NCBI GenBank assembly: GCA_041618535.1
Contig: JBFKFP010000044.1
Span: 1 to 19,329 of the forward strand
Source of the DNA: SHLJ01 sp041618535
GTDB lineage: Bacteria; Bacteroidota; Bacteroidia; Flavobacteriales; Flavobacteriaceae
Direction: 5' to 3'
DNA: 19,329 bases
Part shown: one piece after another, positions 1 through 7,245 of the stretch
Position numbering within the stretch: position 1 is the stretch's first letter
How the letters are laid out: every line of letters begins with the position of its first letter
The notes under the pieces: generated by a model
Databases searched by the model: none
The model's input: only the letters and a program-made list of their open reading frames with translations
What the model was told of the DNA's origin: nothing
Program-made: the position numbers and the translations under genes

Positions 1-418
1 AGCTTAAATAGCTTATAATCAAATAGATGTCTGTTTGTTATTGAAATTGCAAAAACAGTCCTAGGGAGAGATACTGTTAATTAATAGCATATCAAAGAAT
101 TGCATTATTTTGAAAAAAAACAACTCCCTGATCATTTTTTTCAGCCTTTCCTGAATTGACAGAATTTTTATGTTTTTTATCGATTTTTTTTGGATTTTTT
201 AGCTGTTAAGCCTTACGCGTGCGCGAGATGCCTTTAATTTTTTTTAAAGATAAAACCTTACAGTTGATCGAATTATTTTTCATGAAGGCGCTCACTGGGT
301 TAGTTTTATACCTCCTCAATCCACCGGCAGATTTAATACAATCTTAATCCCTAGAAGAAGCAATAGTTATCCTAATTAAGTTATGGTTGATAATAAATTG
401 GCTTAACTATTCATCCAG
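1..418. other. AT-rich gap with no recognisable gene
   Basis: This stretch has frequent stops in all frames and no reading frame that resembles a protein family. It contains A/T runs and a short GC-rich patch near 217-230. I could not find a good TTG / TAnnTTTG promoter for the gene that starts at 419, nor a hairpin with a T-tract that would end a gene to the left. It presumably holds the promoter and leader of the large surface protein, but the sequence does not show where. Confidence 0.5.
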
Positions 419-3400
419 GTGATAAAGAAATTTTCAATATTCTTTTTCTTCTTTTCAATTTATGTCGGATATGGACAGTGCAATCCTGATGTGGTCGCCC
501 CGTTGATCGTCTGTCCTGATCCTGTATCAGCAAGCACAGATCCCGGCCTTTGTTCCGCCTATATAGATTCCAGCAGTTTGAGTTATCCGGTCGTTTATGA
601 TTTCTGTGGTGTAATATCAGTAACTGCCAGTGGCATCCCCCCCGGGAACAACTTCCCACTTGGAACCACTACAGTCACCTGGACCGCATCTGATGCATAT
701 GGCAATTCAACCTCCTGTACCCAACTGGTCACAGTAACCGATAACGAGGCTCCCGTACTGAGCTGTCCGGCGGACGTAACGGTCAGCACCGATCCCGGTC
801 TTTGCTCGGCAACAGTCAGTGTCCCACTTCTGGGCATCTCTGAGAATTGCACAGTAGCCTCTGTTACAAACGACTATAATGGCGGCGGAGCCGATGCCAG
901 CGGTGTCTATCCTATCGGAGTTACAACGGTTACATTCACAGTTACCGATGCTGCTAACTTTACAAGCAGCTGCTCATTCAATATCACGGTTGTCAGTAAC
1001 GAAGCTCCCGTAATCTCGCTCCTGGGCCCTGACCCCCTGACCCTTGGAGCCTGCAGCAGCTATACCGAGTATGGGGCAACAGCTTCAGACAACTGTGAAG
1101 GAGACCTGACCAGTGCCATAGTAATCGACGATTCAGCCTTAGACCTGACCACGGTTGGTTCATACCAGATCACCTATAATGTCTTCAACAGTGGTGGATT
1201 GGCCGCGACCGAAGTGATCAGGACGGTGAATGTGATCGATACCACAGCTCCGGTATTATCACTGGTGGGGCCGAACCCCCTTACAATTGGTGATTGTTCT
1301 ACCTATACCGAATTGGGTGCCGTGGCATCTGATTGCACCGGGGATCTTTCGGCAAGTGTTGTAGTAGATAATTCCAGCGTTGACACCAGCACACTGGGGT
1401 CATATACGGTTACTTATAACGTTACAGATGGCAGTGGAAATGCCGCCACTCAGATCACCCGAACTGTGACTGTGATCGATATAAACGAGCCCCTGATAAC
1501 TTTAGCGGGAGATAATCCACAAGTGATCCAGGCCTGCTCCCCCTACACGGAATTAGGAGCCACGGCCCTGGACCCTTGTTCCAACACTGACTATTCTGCC
1601 GATATAGTGATCGATACCTCCGGGCTGGACCTCAGTACTGTCGGATCTTATGATGTGACGTACAATGTCTCAGATATAGCTGGTAATGCAGCCATAGAAG
1701 TGATCCGGACTATTGAGGTTATCGACACTATTGACCCTACCATTAATTGTCCGGGTAACATTGTTGTGGGTAACGACCCGGGGCAGTGTTCAGCTATTGT
1801 CAGCTTCAATGTTACATCTGGCGACAATTGCCCGGGTGAAACCATCGTTCAGATCGATACAACGGGATTGTCTTCCGGAGATGCTTTTCCTCTGGGCACC
1901 ACCACACTTGAATTTGAAGTAACTGATGTGGTAGGAAACACAGCTACTTGTTCATTCGATATAACCGTTGAGGATAACGAGGCTCCTCAAATCGTTTGCC
2001 AGGACATCAGTGTACAGCTCGACCCTTCAACAGGACTCGCTTCCATAACAGCATCTGAAGTCGATAATGGATCAACCGATAATTGCAGCTTAAGCCTAAG
2101 CCTGTCTCAAACGTCTTTCAGCTGTTCCGATATAGGCGATAATATCGTGACACTTACAGCCACAGACAATGCCGGAAATTCCAGCAGCTGTGACGCCAAT
2201 GTTATAATTACAGACCTTGGGCAGACATCCTCAGTGAGCATCATTGCATCAGAAACTACCATTTGTGAAACACAGAGCATTACTTTTACGGCTACTCCTG
2301 CCAACGGTGGCTCCAATCCAACCTACCAGTGGCAGGTGAATGGTATTGATGTTCCGGGAGAAACCGCTTCCACCTTTTCAACTAATACACTCGCCAACGG
2401 CGACAGTGTTAGCGTTGTAATGATATCAGATCTCTCATCTTGTACTCTTACTCATACAAGCAATACTATGGTCATCACCGTCAATGACTACAATCTCCCC
2501 GCTAATGCAGGTAGCAATATTACTTCGGCAGACTGTACCCAAACAACGGTGGCATTATCGGGAAATGCCATAACCGGGGCTGGCGCCCAAGGAACATGGA
2601 GTGTAACATCGGGACAGTCAGCTGGCTTTTACTTTACGGATATCAATGATCCTAATAGCGCCTTTACCGGCGATGTGGGAGAAGTTTATACATTGACCTG
2701 GAGTATTGATAATCCGGCTCCCTGTGTTGATACAAGTGACAGCATAACCGTAACTTTTATTGGCTGTGATGCGCTCGATTTTGATGGCATTGACGACAAT
2801 GTCACTTTTGGGAATAATTATGATTTTGGAGGTCAGTTCACAATTGAGGTCTGGATTAAGTCTGAAACTACTAGTAATAATATTCAGACGATCTTGTCAA
2901 AACGTGAGTCGAATAATCAACTGGATGGCTATGATCTTAGATTAGTAAATAATATTATTTCATTTCATTACAATAATGGTCAAAATCTGGCATCACCATT
3001 CCCGATAGTTCCGAATAGATGGCACCATCTTGCCATAAGCTATGACGGAATTGAGTATGTTCTTTACATCGATGGTATTCAGGTGAATTCAATTTCAGGC
3101 GCAGCTCCGGTTCCTAACGGCAACGACTGTCTTTTGGGAGCTATGGATCAGACATTGAATGCTCCGTACAAACCATATAATTATTTTGATGGGGGCATGG
3201 ACGAACTCAGAATCTGGAAAGTCGCTCTCACCCGTGATCAGATCCGGAAAATGATGAACCAGGAGATCTATGAAAACGCTGGTGATGTGATTGGATCTGA
3301 AGTGAATGTCGATCTTAACGGATTGAGTTGGGCGTCTCTTGATGGCTATTACAAGATGTCGCAAAGCGCAGATATAAGCAGTGGTAATCTGAATCCAAAC

Positions 3401-5362
3401 AATGCTTCAGGGTTACCCGGCAAGTTGAGATATATGACCACTCTCCAGCCGGAATCGGCACCCCTGCCATATGAATCAGTGAGTGATGGTTTCTGGACGA
3501 ACTCAGGGACTTGGCTAAACGGAAATGTCCAGGCTATCCCCAACAGCAACGGTGTTGATGGTACAGCTGTTGAATGGAATATCGTAAGAACGGCTCACAA
3601 CATATCTTCCGGAAACAGGAATATCATCCTTTTAGGGTTGAACATTGAGAACAATACATTGAAAATTGAGAATAGTGACCCTGAAGACGGCCAAAGTCTT
3701 CGTATCACTGATTACCTGAACATTGATGGTAAATTAGATCTTGAGGGAGAATCTCAATTGCTGCAAGACATGGGGAGTATTCTGGACTCAGCTGGGATGG
3801 GAATTTTAGAGCGCGACCAGCAAGGGACTGCGAATCTTTATAACTATAATTATTGGGGATCTCCAGTGAGTTCAAACGGTATTTCTTATTCGGTTTCCGA
3901 CATTTTAAAAGACGGTACCAATCCGAACAACCCGATTCAAATCAACTGGACCACGGCCTACGATGCAGATGGAATAAGCAGTCCGATCACTATAAGTAAT
4001 CGATGGATCTACACCTTTGAGAACTCACCACAGGACTCATATGCAGACTGGGTATTAAAGCAAGAGACGGGAATTATTGACGTGGGCCTTGGATTCACAA
4101 TGAAGGGCAGCGGAACAGCGGATACCGAACAGAACTATGTCTTCGAAGGCAGGCCGAATAATGGGACTATTTCATCTACAGTGACCGCCACACCAACTGA
4201 AAATTTTCAGCTTCTTGTAGGGAACCCTTATCCTTCAGCTATTGATGCGAGAGAATTCATAAAGGACAATATTCCAGGTGTTAACGGAAACCCGGGCAGT
4301 TCGGGTAGTATAGACGGATCACTCTACTTCTGGCAACATTTTGATTCGAATTCCTCCCATATTTTAGAGCAATATGAAGGGGGATACTCGATCTATAATC
4401 TGTCGGGGGCAGTAAGTACCTTTATGCCGCCCGAGATCAGTGGATCGGGATCTTTCTCCAAAGTTCCGGGTGATTATATTCCGATAGGACAGGGCTTTTT
4501 CGTAACTGCGGCCAATTCAACAGAACAGCTTACCGATCAAGTTACTTTCAAGAATTCACAGCGAGTTTTCGTTAAGGAGTCTGAAGCGAGCTCTATATTT
4601 ATGGGCATCAATGATGTCTCGGTTGATTTTTCCTCAGATAATTCAGCCCCGAATGTTACTGGTGATGATCTAATTAAACGAATTCGAATAGATTTCAGAT
4701 CTCCTGAAAATGCAATCCGTCCTTTATTGTTAAGTTTCGTTCCGGACGGTCTCGCAGACGATGGATTTAATTATGGATATGATGCCGAGGAAACCCAGTC
4801 CCTGCCCAGTAATTTGAGCTGGGCCATCGATGAAAAGGATTGCGTAATCCAAGGAGTTGGTGATTTTGATGAAACCAAGCAATATCCGCTTAACATATAC
4901 ATGGGGGTGTCCGGGCTAATGGAAATCTCCCTTGATGCAATTGAGAATTTTAATGCAGATATTAAAGTATACCTCCATGATGCTCTGGTTCATTCTTTTA
5001 CCGATCTGACTATTTCTGGTTATGAGAATTATCTTGAAGCCGGAGATTATTTCGATCGCTTCTTTATAACCTTTGATAATGAAGCAACATTAGGCGATCA
5101 GCAATTCCAGATCTCGGGATTGACAGCTAACTTCCTTAAAGATTCAAAAGAGATCTATGTTAAGTTCCAAGATAATCAGATGGTTGAATCTCTAGCTTTG
5201 GTAAACATTATTGGACAACAGGTTGCCGAGTGGGATCGATTGGAGATCCAAATGGATGAAGTTATCAGAATCCCTGTCAATGACATAGCGGAAGGAACCT
5301 ACATTCTTAAAATAAAAACTCATACAGGCACGATAAATAAAAAAATTCTGATCTCCTATTAG
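419..5362 (+). CDS. Large T9SS-exported surface protein with HYR, DUF5011 and LamG domains
   Basis: This is a 1647-residue predicted secreted protein. The start is GTG: an in-frame TAA lies 13 bases upstream, and the frame opens directly into a signal peptide with a Phe-rich core ending near residue 20 (GYGQ). Two hyalin-repeat (HYR) domains lie at about 25-195, three DUF5011-type Ig-like modules at about 197-437, and another HYR at about 438-525. Further Ig-like modules follow to about 783. A LamG/concanavalin-like domain at about 784-947 contains the typical LDFDGIDD opening and WHHLAISYDG core. Residues 950-1570 contain a module common in flavobacterial surface proteins (RDQQGT and YNYNYWGSP near 1132-1150) whose function I do not know. 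The last ~78 residues match a type A T9SS sorting domain (GTYILKIKT, final KKILISY). It is probably released or anchored at the cell surface as an adhesin or glycan-binding protein; that role is inferred. No enzyme domain is visible. Confidence 0.9.
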   Translation: MIKKFSIFFFFFSIYVGYGQCNPDVVAPLIVCPDPVSASTDPGLCSAYIDSSSLSYPVVYDFCGVISVTASGIPPGNNFPLGTTTVTWTASDAYGNSTSCTQLVTVTDNEAPVLSCPADVTVSTDPGLCSATVSVPLLGISENCTVASVTNDYNGGGADASGVYPIGVTTVTFTVTDAANFTSSCSFNITVVSNEAPVISLLGPDPLTLGACSSYTEYGATASDNCEGDLTSAIVIDDSALDLTTVGSYQITYNVFNSGGLAATEVIRTVNVIDTTAPVLSLVGPNPLTIGDCSTYTELGAVASDCTGDLSASVVVDNSSVDTSTLGSYTVTYNVTDGSGNAATQITRTVTVIDINEPLITLAGDNPQVIQACSPYTELGATALDPCSNTDYSADIVIDTSGLDLSTVGSYDVTYNVSDIAGNAAIEVIRTIEVIDTIDPTINCPGNIVVGNDPGQCSAIVSFNVTSGDNCPGETIVQIDTTGLSSGDAFPLGTTTLEFEVTDVVGNTATCSFDITVEDNEAPQIVCQDISVQLDPSTGLASITASEVDNGSTDNCSLSLSLSQTSFSCSDIGDNIVTLTATDNAGNSSSCDANVIITDLGQTSSVSIIASETTICETQSITFTATPANGGSNPTYQWQVNGIDVPGETASTFSTNTLANGDSVSVVMISDLSSCTLTHTSNTMVITVNDYNLPANAGSNITSADCTQTTVALSGNAITGAGAQGTWSVTSGQSAGFYFTDINDPNSAFTGDVGEVYTLTWSIDNPAPCVDTSDSITVTFIGCDALDFDGIDDNVTFGNNYDFGGQFTIEVWIKSETTSNNIQTILSKRESNNQLDGYDLRLVNNIISFHYNNGQNLASPFPIVPNRWHHLAISYDGIEYVLYIDGIQVNSISGAAPVPNGNDCLLGAMDQTLNAPYKPYNYFDGGMDELRIWKVALTRDQIRKMMNQEIYENAGDVIGSEVNVDLNGLSWASLDGYYKMSQSADISSGNLNPNNASGLPGKLRYMTTLQPESAPLPYESVSDGFWTNSGTWLNGNVQAIPNSNGVDGTAVEWNIVRTAHNISSGNRNIILLGLNIENNTLKIENSDPEDGQSLRITDYLNIDGKLDLEGESQLLQDMGSILDSAGMGILERDQQGTANLYNYNYWGSPVSSNGISYSVSDILKDGTNPNNPIQINWTTAYDADGISSPITISNRWIYTFENSPQDSYADWVLKQETGIIDVGLGFTMKGSGTADTEQNYVFEGRPNNGTISSTVTATPTENFQLLVGNPYPSAIDAREFIKDNIPGVNGNPGSSGSIDGSLYFWQHFDSNSSHILEQYEGGYSIYNLSGAVSTFMPPEISGSGSFSKVPGDYIPIGQGFFVTAANSTEQLTDQVTFKNSQRVFVKESEASSIFMGINDVSVDFSSDNSAPNVTGDDLIKRIRIDFRSPENAIRPLLLSFVPDGLADDGFNYGYDAEETQSLPSNLSWAIDEKDCVIQGVGDFDETKQYPLNIYMGVSGLMEISLDAIENFNADIKVYLHDALVHSFTDLTISGYENYLEAGDYFDRFFITFDNEATLGDQQFQISGLTANFLKDSKEIYVKFQDNQMVESLALVNIIGQQVAEWDRLEIQMDEVIRIPVNDIAEGTYILKIKTHTGTINKKILISY

Positions 5363-5525
5363 GGCATCACGCCCCTGTCATTCATACATGCTCTTCGCTG
5401 TTCCAAATGGTTAAATCGGGATGTAGACTCATTCCATTTGTGAGATGAACTTTGAATTCAGTCAGAGTATTTGTCAAGTTAACATAATAAATAAAGCTCC
5501 ATTAATAAAATGAAGCTCTTTCTTT
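5363..5525. other. 3' flank of the surface-protein gene with weak hairpins
   Basis: A GGGC-ATCAC-GCCC hairpin (5363-5375) follows the stop codon directly, and a 7-bp inverted repeat CAAATGG/CCATTTG pairs 5404-5410 with 5434-5440. Neither is followed by a T-tract on the plus strand, so neither is a clear terminator. They may form the mRNA 3' end. No coding potential is visible. Confidence 0.35.
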
Positions 5526-5569
5526 GTAGCGGTGACTGGATTCTTTTTTCCTCCGGAAAAAAGAACCAG
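5526..5569 (-). pseudogene. Degenerate 3'-end copy of tRNA-fMet with a palindromic insert
   Basis: Positions 5526-5543 match the 3' end of the intact tRNA (5700-5717) at 16 of 18 bases. Positions 5563-5569 (gaaccag) continue the match into the T-arm. Between them sits a 19-base insert (5544-5562) that forms the centre of a perfect 11-bp palindrome, TTCTTTTTTCC / GGAAAAAAGAA, with a 3-base loop. In tRNA terms the insert falls in the T-loop. To the right only scattered similarity remains (agcta near 5579-5583). It cannot form a tRNA. It may be a decayed tandem copy, or an integration scar at a tRNA 3' end. Confidence 0.55.
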
Positions 5570-5584
5570 AATACGGGAAGCTAT

Positions 5585-5618
5585 ACAATCAAAACCAATT
5601 GCTTCGCAATAAGATTGT
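5585..5618. repeat. Nested hairpin followed by a short T run
   Basis: ACAATC (5585-5590) pairs with GATTGT (5613-5618), enclosing ATTGC-TTC-GCAAT (5598-5610). On the plus strand the outer arm runs into TTTTT, so this could act as a weak terminator for the surface-protein gene, about 220 bases after its stop. The stem is short and bulged, so the function is uncertain. Confidence 0.35.
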
Positions 5619-5669
5619 TTTTATGGATTTCTTTTGTCCGTACAAGCACAACAACGAAATCCATAAAAA
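5618..5669. repeat. 13-bp perfect inverted repeat
   Basis: TTTTTATGGATTT (5618-5630) is the exact reverse complement of AAATCCATAAAAA (5657-5669), with a 26-base spacer. Its right arm overlaps the A-run that supplies the T-tract of the tRNA terminator. It may be a second terminator-like stem or a short palindromic element. Confidence 0.6.
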
Positions 5670-5695
5670 AACCAGTTTCTTTCGAAACCGGTTTT
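5665..5695 (-). terminator. Intrinsic terminator after tRNA-fMet
   Basis: On the minus strand a stem of AAAACC / GGTTTT and GTTTC / GAAAC, interrupted by one A-C mismatch and closed by a 4-base loop (5680-5683), spans 5668-5695. It is followed by a run of T. It begins five bases after the last base of the intact tRNA, the expected position for ending its transcript. Confidence 0.75.
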
Positions 5696-5700
5696 GCTAG

Positions 5701-5773
<73 letters not shown>

Positions 5774-5829
5774 GTATATATTTTAAAGGTTTATCACCTT
5801 TTTCGTATCACTTTCACTCTTTCTGCGAG
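5774..5829. other. Spacer between tRNA-fMet and its upstream degenerate copy
   Basis: This spacer holds a 6-bp hairpin, AAAGGT (5785-5790) / ACCTTT (5796-5801). No second TAnnTTTG promoter box is visible, so the intact tRNA seems to depend on the promoter near 5899-5928 upstream of the degenerate copy. Confidence 0.4.
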
Positions 5830-5887
5830 TCGGGCGACGAGCGGACCCTGCCCTGAGCGCAGTCGAAGGGTACTGCTCTACCCCGCG
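5830..5887 (-). pseudogene. Degenerate tRNA-fMet 5' copy with a REP-like insert in the D-loop
   Basis: Positions 5871-5887 are identical over 17 bases to the 5' end of the intact tRNA (5757-5773), and 5835-5842 (cgacgagc) match 5745-5752. In the intact gene four bases (tacc) separate these blocks. Here 28 bases (5843-5870) replace them, containing CTGAGCGCAGTCGAAG, a motif I recognise from dispersed repeats in flavobacterial genomes. The left edge fits tcggg joined straight to cgacgagc, meaning the anticodon loop has been lost. The T-arm and 3' acceptor strand are missing or unrecognisable. This cannot be a working tRNA. Confidence 0.7.
5843..5870. repeat. REP-like palindromic element inside the tRNA remnant
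   Basis: The core CTGAGCGCAGTCGAAG flanked by CCC and GGG is an imperfect palindrome of a type scattered in many copies through Bacteroidota genomes. Its identity here rests on recognition of the motif. I see no second copy in this window. Confidence 0.5.
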
Positions 5888-5898
5888 ATATTGGATTG

Positions 5899-5928
5899 CA
5901 AATATACAACGCTTTCTAGTTTTAGCAA
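5899..5928 (-). promoter_or_regulatory. Bacteroidota-type promoter for the tRNA-fMet cluster
   Basis: On the minus strand TTG (5926-5928) is followed after exactly 19 bases by TATATTTG (5899-5906), a perfect TAnnTTTG -7 box. Transcription would start near 5892, a few bases before the degenerate tRNA copy (5887), and run on through the intact tRNA to the terminator at 5665. Confidence 0.75.
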
Positions 5929-5940
5929 GAATAATGCCAC

Positions 5941-5973
5941 AAAAAAAATGCCGTCCCTAATAGAGACGGCATT
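5941..5973 (-). terminator. Intrinsic terminator of the leucine-rich repeat gene
   Basis: AATGCCGTC (5947-5955) pairs perfectly with GACGGCATT (5965-5973). On the minus strand the stem is followed by a run of eight T, two of them shared with the base of the stem. It lies 27 bases past the stop codon of the leucine-rich repeat gene and just upstream of the tRNA promoter. Confidence 0.9.
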
Positions 5974-6000
5974 CCACTTAATTAATTTTAACTAAAGGAT

Positions 6001-6903
6001 CTAGTTATTATTTGCAACAGCTGTATTATTATTTTTAGCCGGGTGATCGATCTCAAACTGCTCTAAATTTGCAAATTCATCATACAATTGAGCGTAATCT
6101 CCTCTCAGCTCATTATTATTGAGCATCAATACCCTGAGTTTCTTCAAATTGATAAGTTCTGCAGGGATCTGCCCGTAAAGCGCGTTGTCAGAAAGCATTA
6201 GTTCCCGAAGGTTTTCCAACTGTCCCATCTCTGCAGGAATAGGTCCGATTAGCTGATTATCATAAAGCTCCAGGCGTTCCAATTTCAGTAACGTCCCAAT
6301 GCTTTCGGGGATTCGACCTGTCAGGTTATTACTACTGAGAGCCAAAACCCTCAGTTCTTTAAGTTGACATATGCCCTCTGGAATCACACCCTTGAGATTA
6401 TTACTGAATAATTCAATAGACTCCAAATTGATCAAACTTGACAAGCCGGATGGTAATTCCCCTTCCAGACTGTTCATAAATAGGTGTAACTCTCTTAGTT
6501 CATTCAGATTCTTAACACTATCAGGGATGGTCCCGACAAGAGAATTGAAAGATAGATTCAAGGTCTGTAAATTATTCAGCTTACCTATACTATTAGGAAT
6601 TTTTCCAGACAATCTATTCCGGTAAAGATTCAAATGTCTGAGTCCTTTGAGATTTCCAATAGCTTCAGGAAGTTCTCCCGTAAGATTATTAAAACTCAGG
6701 TCAAGGGCAACAACCTGTCCATCTTCAATAACAACACCATGCCAGGTTTGAATGTCTTCATCCAAGTCCCATGAGTGGGTCCAGTTCACCCCTTCGGTGG
6801 AGTTATACAACGAAATTAAAGCTTCTTTCTCTGCTGTTTCAATTCCGGCGAATGCCAGGGCTGTAGTTAAGCACAACAAAAGTGCGGTTCGTAAGTTTTT
6901 CAT
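6001..6903 (-). CDS. Exported leucine-rich repeat protein (plant-type LRR)
   Basis: The 300-residue product starts with a Sec signal peptide (cleavage near AFA-G, residues 19-20). An N-terminal cap at about 25-60 (ALISLYNSTEGVNWTHSW) resembles the LRR cap seen with plant-type repeats. Nine back-to-back leucine-rich repeats of exactly 24 residues fill residues 64-279, most following LxxLxLxxNxLxGxIPxxIGxL. The ninth degenerates and the tail is Asn-rich. No catalytic domain, lipobox or T9SS sorting domain is visible, so it may stay in the periplasm. LRR solenoids generally bind proteins or peptides; the ligand here is unknown. It is a single gene with its own terminator. No convincing promoter box was found in the 137 bases upstream. 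Confidence 0.88.
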   Translation of the reverse strand: MKNLRTALLLCLTTALAFAGIETAEKEALISLYNSTEGVNWTHSWDLDEDIQTWHGVVIEDGQVVALDLSFNNLTGELPEAIGNLKGLRHLNLYRNRLSGKIPNSIGKLNNLQTLNLSFNSLVGTIPDSVKNLNELRELHLFMNSLEGELPSGLSSLINLESIELFSNNLKGVIPEGICQLKELRVLALSSNNLTGRIPESIGTLLKLERLELYDNQLIGPIPAEMGQLENLRELMLSDNALYGQIPAELINLKKLRVLMLNNNELRGDYAQLYDEFANLEQFEIDHPAKNNNTAVANNN

Positions 6904-7040
6904 CGGTGTCTGTTAGATCTGAGGGAGATATTCGATAACGAACTTAGAGAATTATCGCCAATACACCAATTATATTCGATGATCAACACGTCTGTAAGAA
7001 AAAAACTACTTTATAATTAACCCTTTATCCGATGAACGGT

Positions 7041-7223
7041 TCATTGACCCAAAATTTCACACTCAAGGCTGATCAATAGTCCATTTTCTGCTCTAACCAT
7101 GAGAAAAACAGGATTACAGCAGACTTCGCAATCTTCAATGTATTCCTGCTCATCTACACTGAGGTCAAACAGCATAGAGATCGTTTCCCAGCAATATGGA
7201 CATGTCAGATTATGCTCCTCCAC
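7041..7223 (-). CDS. CPXCG-type cysteine-rich zinc-ribbon protein
   Basis: The 60-residue protein has CPYC (C8, C11) and CEVCC (C32, C35, C36), matching the small CPXCG-motif cysteine-rich family thought to bind one zinc ion. The start must be GTG, because the codon immediately upstream is TAA. The N-terminus MEEHNLTCPYCWE agrees with the family. It begins 22 bases after the TolC-like gene with no terminator between, so it is probably the last gene of the efflux operon. Its function is unknown. The protein is probably cytoplasmic, as no signal or membrane segment is seen. Confidence 0.85.
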   Translation of the reverse strand: MEEHNLTCPYCWETISMLFDLSVDEQEYIEDCEVCCNPVFLMVRAENGLLISLECEILGQ

Positions 7224-7245
7224 TTAGGCTAAGATTATATTGAAA

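Noticed and set aside
5363..5375. GGGC/GCCC hairpin as terminator of the surface-protein gene
   Set aside because: The stem is only 4 bp and no T-tract follows on the plus strand.
6967..6974. TATAATTG as -7 box of the LRR gene
   Set aside because: It has one mismatch to TAnnTTTG and the nearest TTG is only 9 bases upstream, too close for a -33 element.
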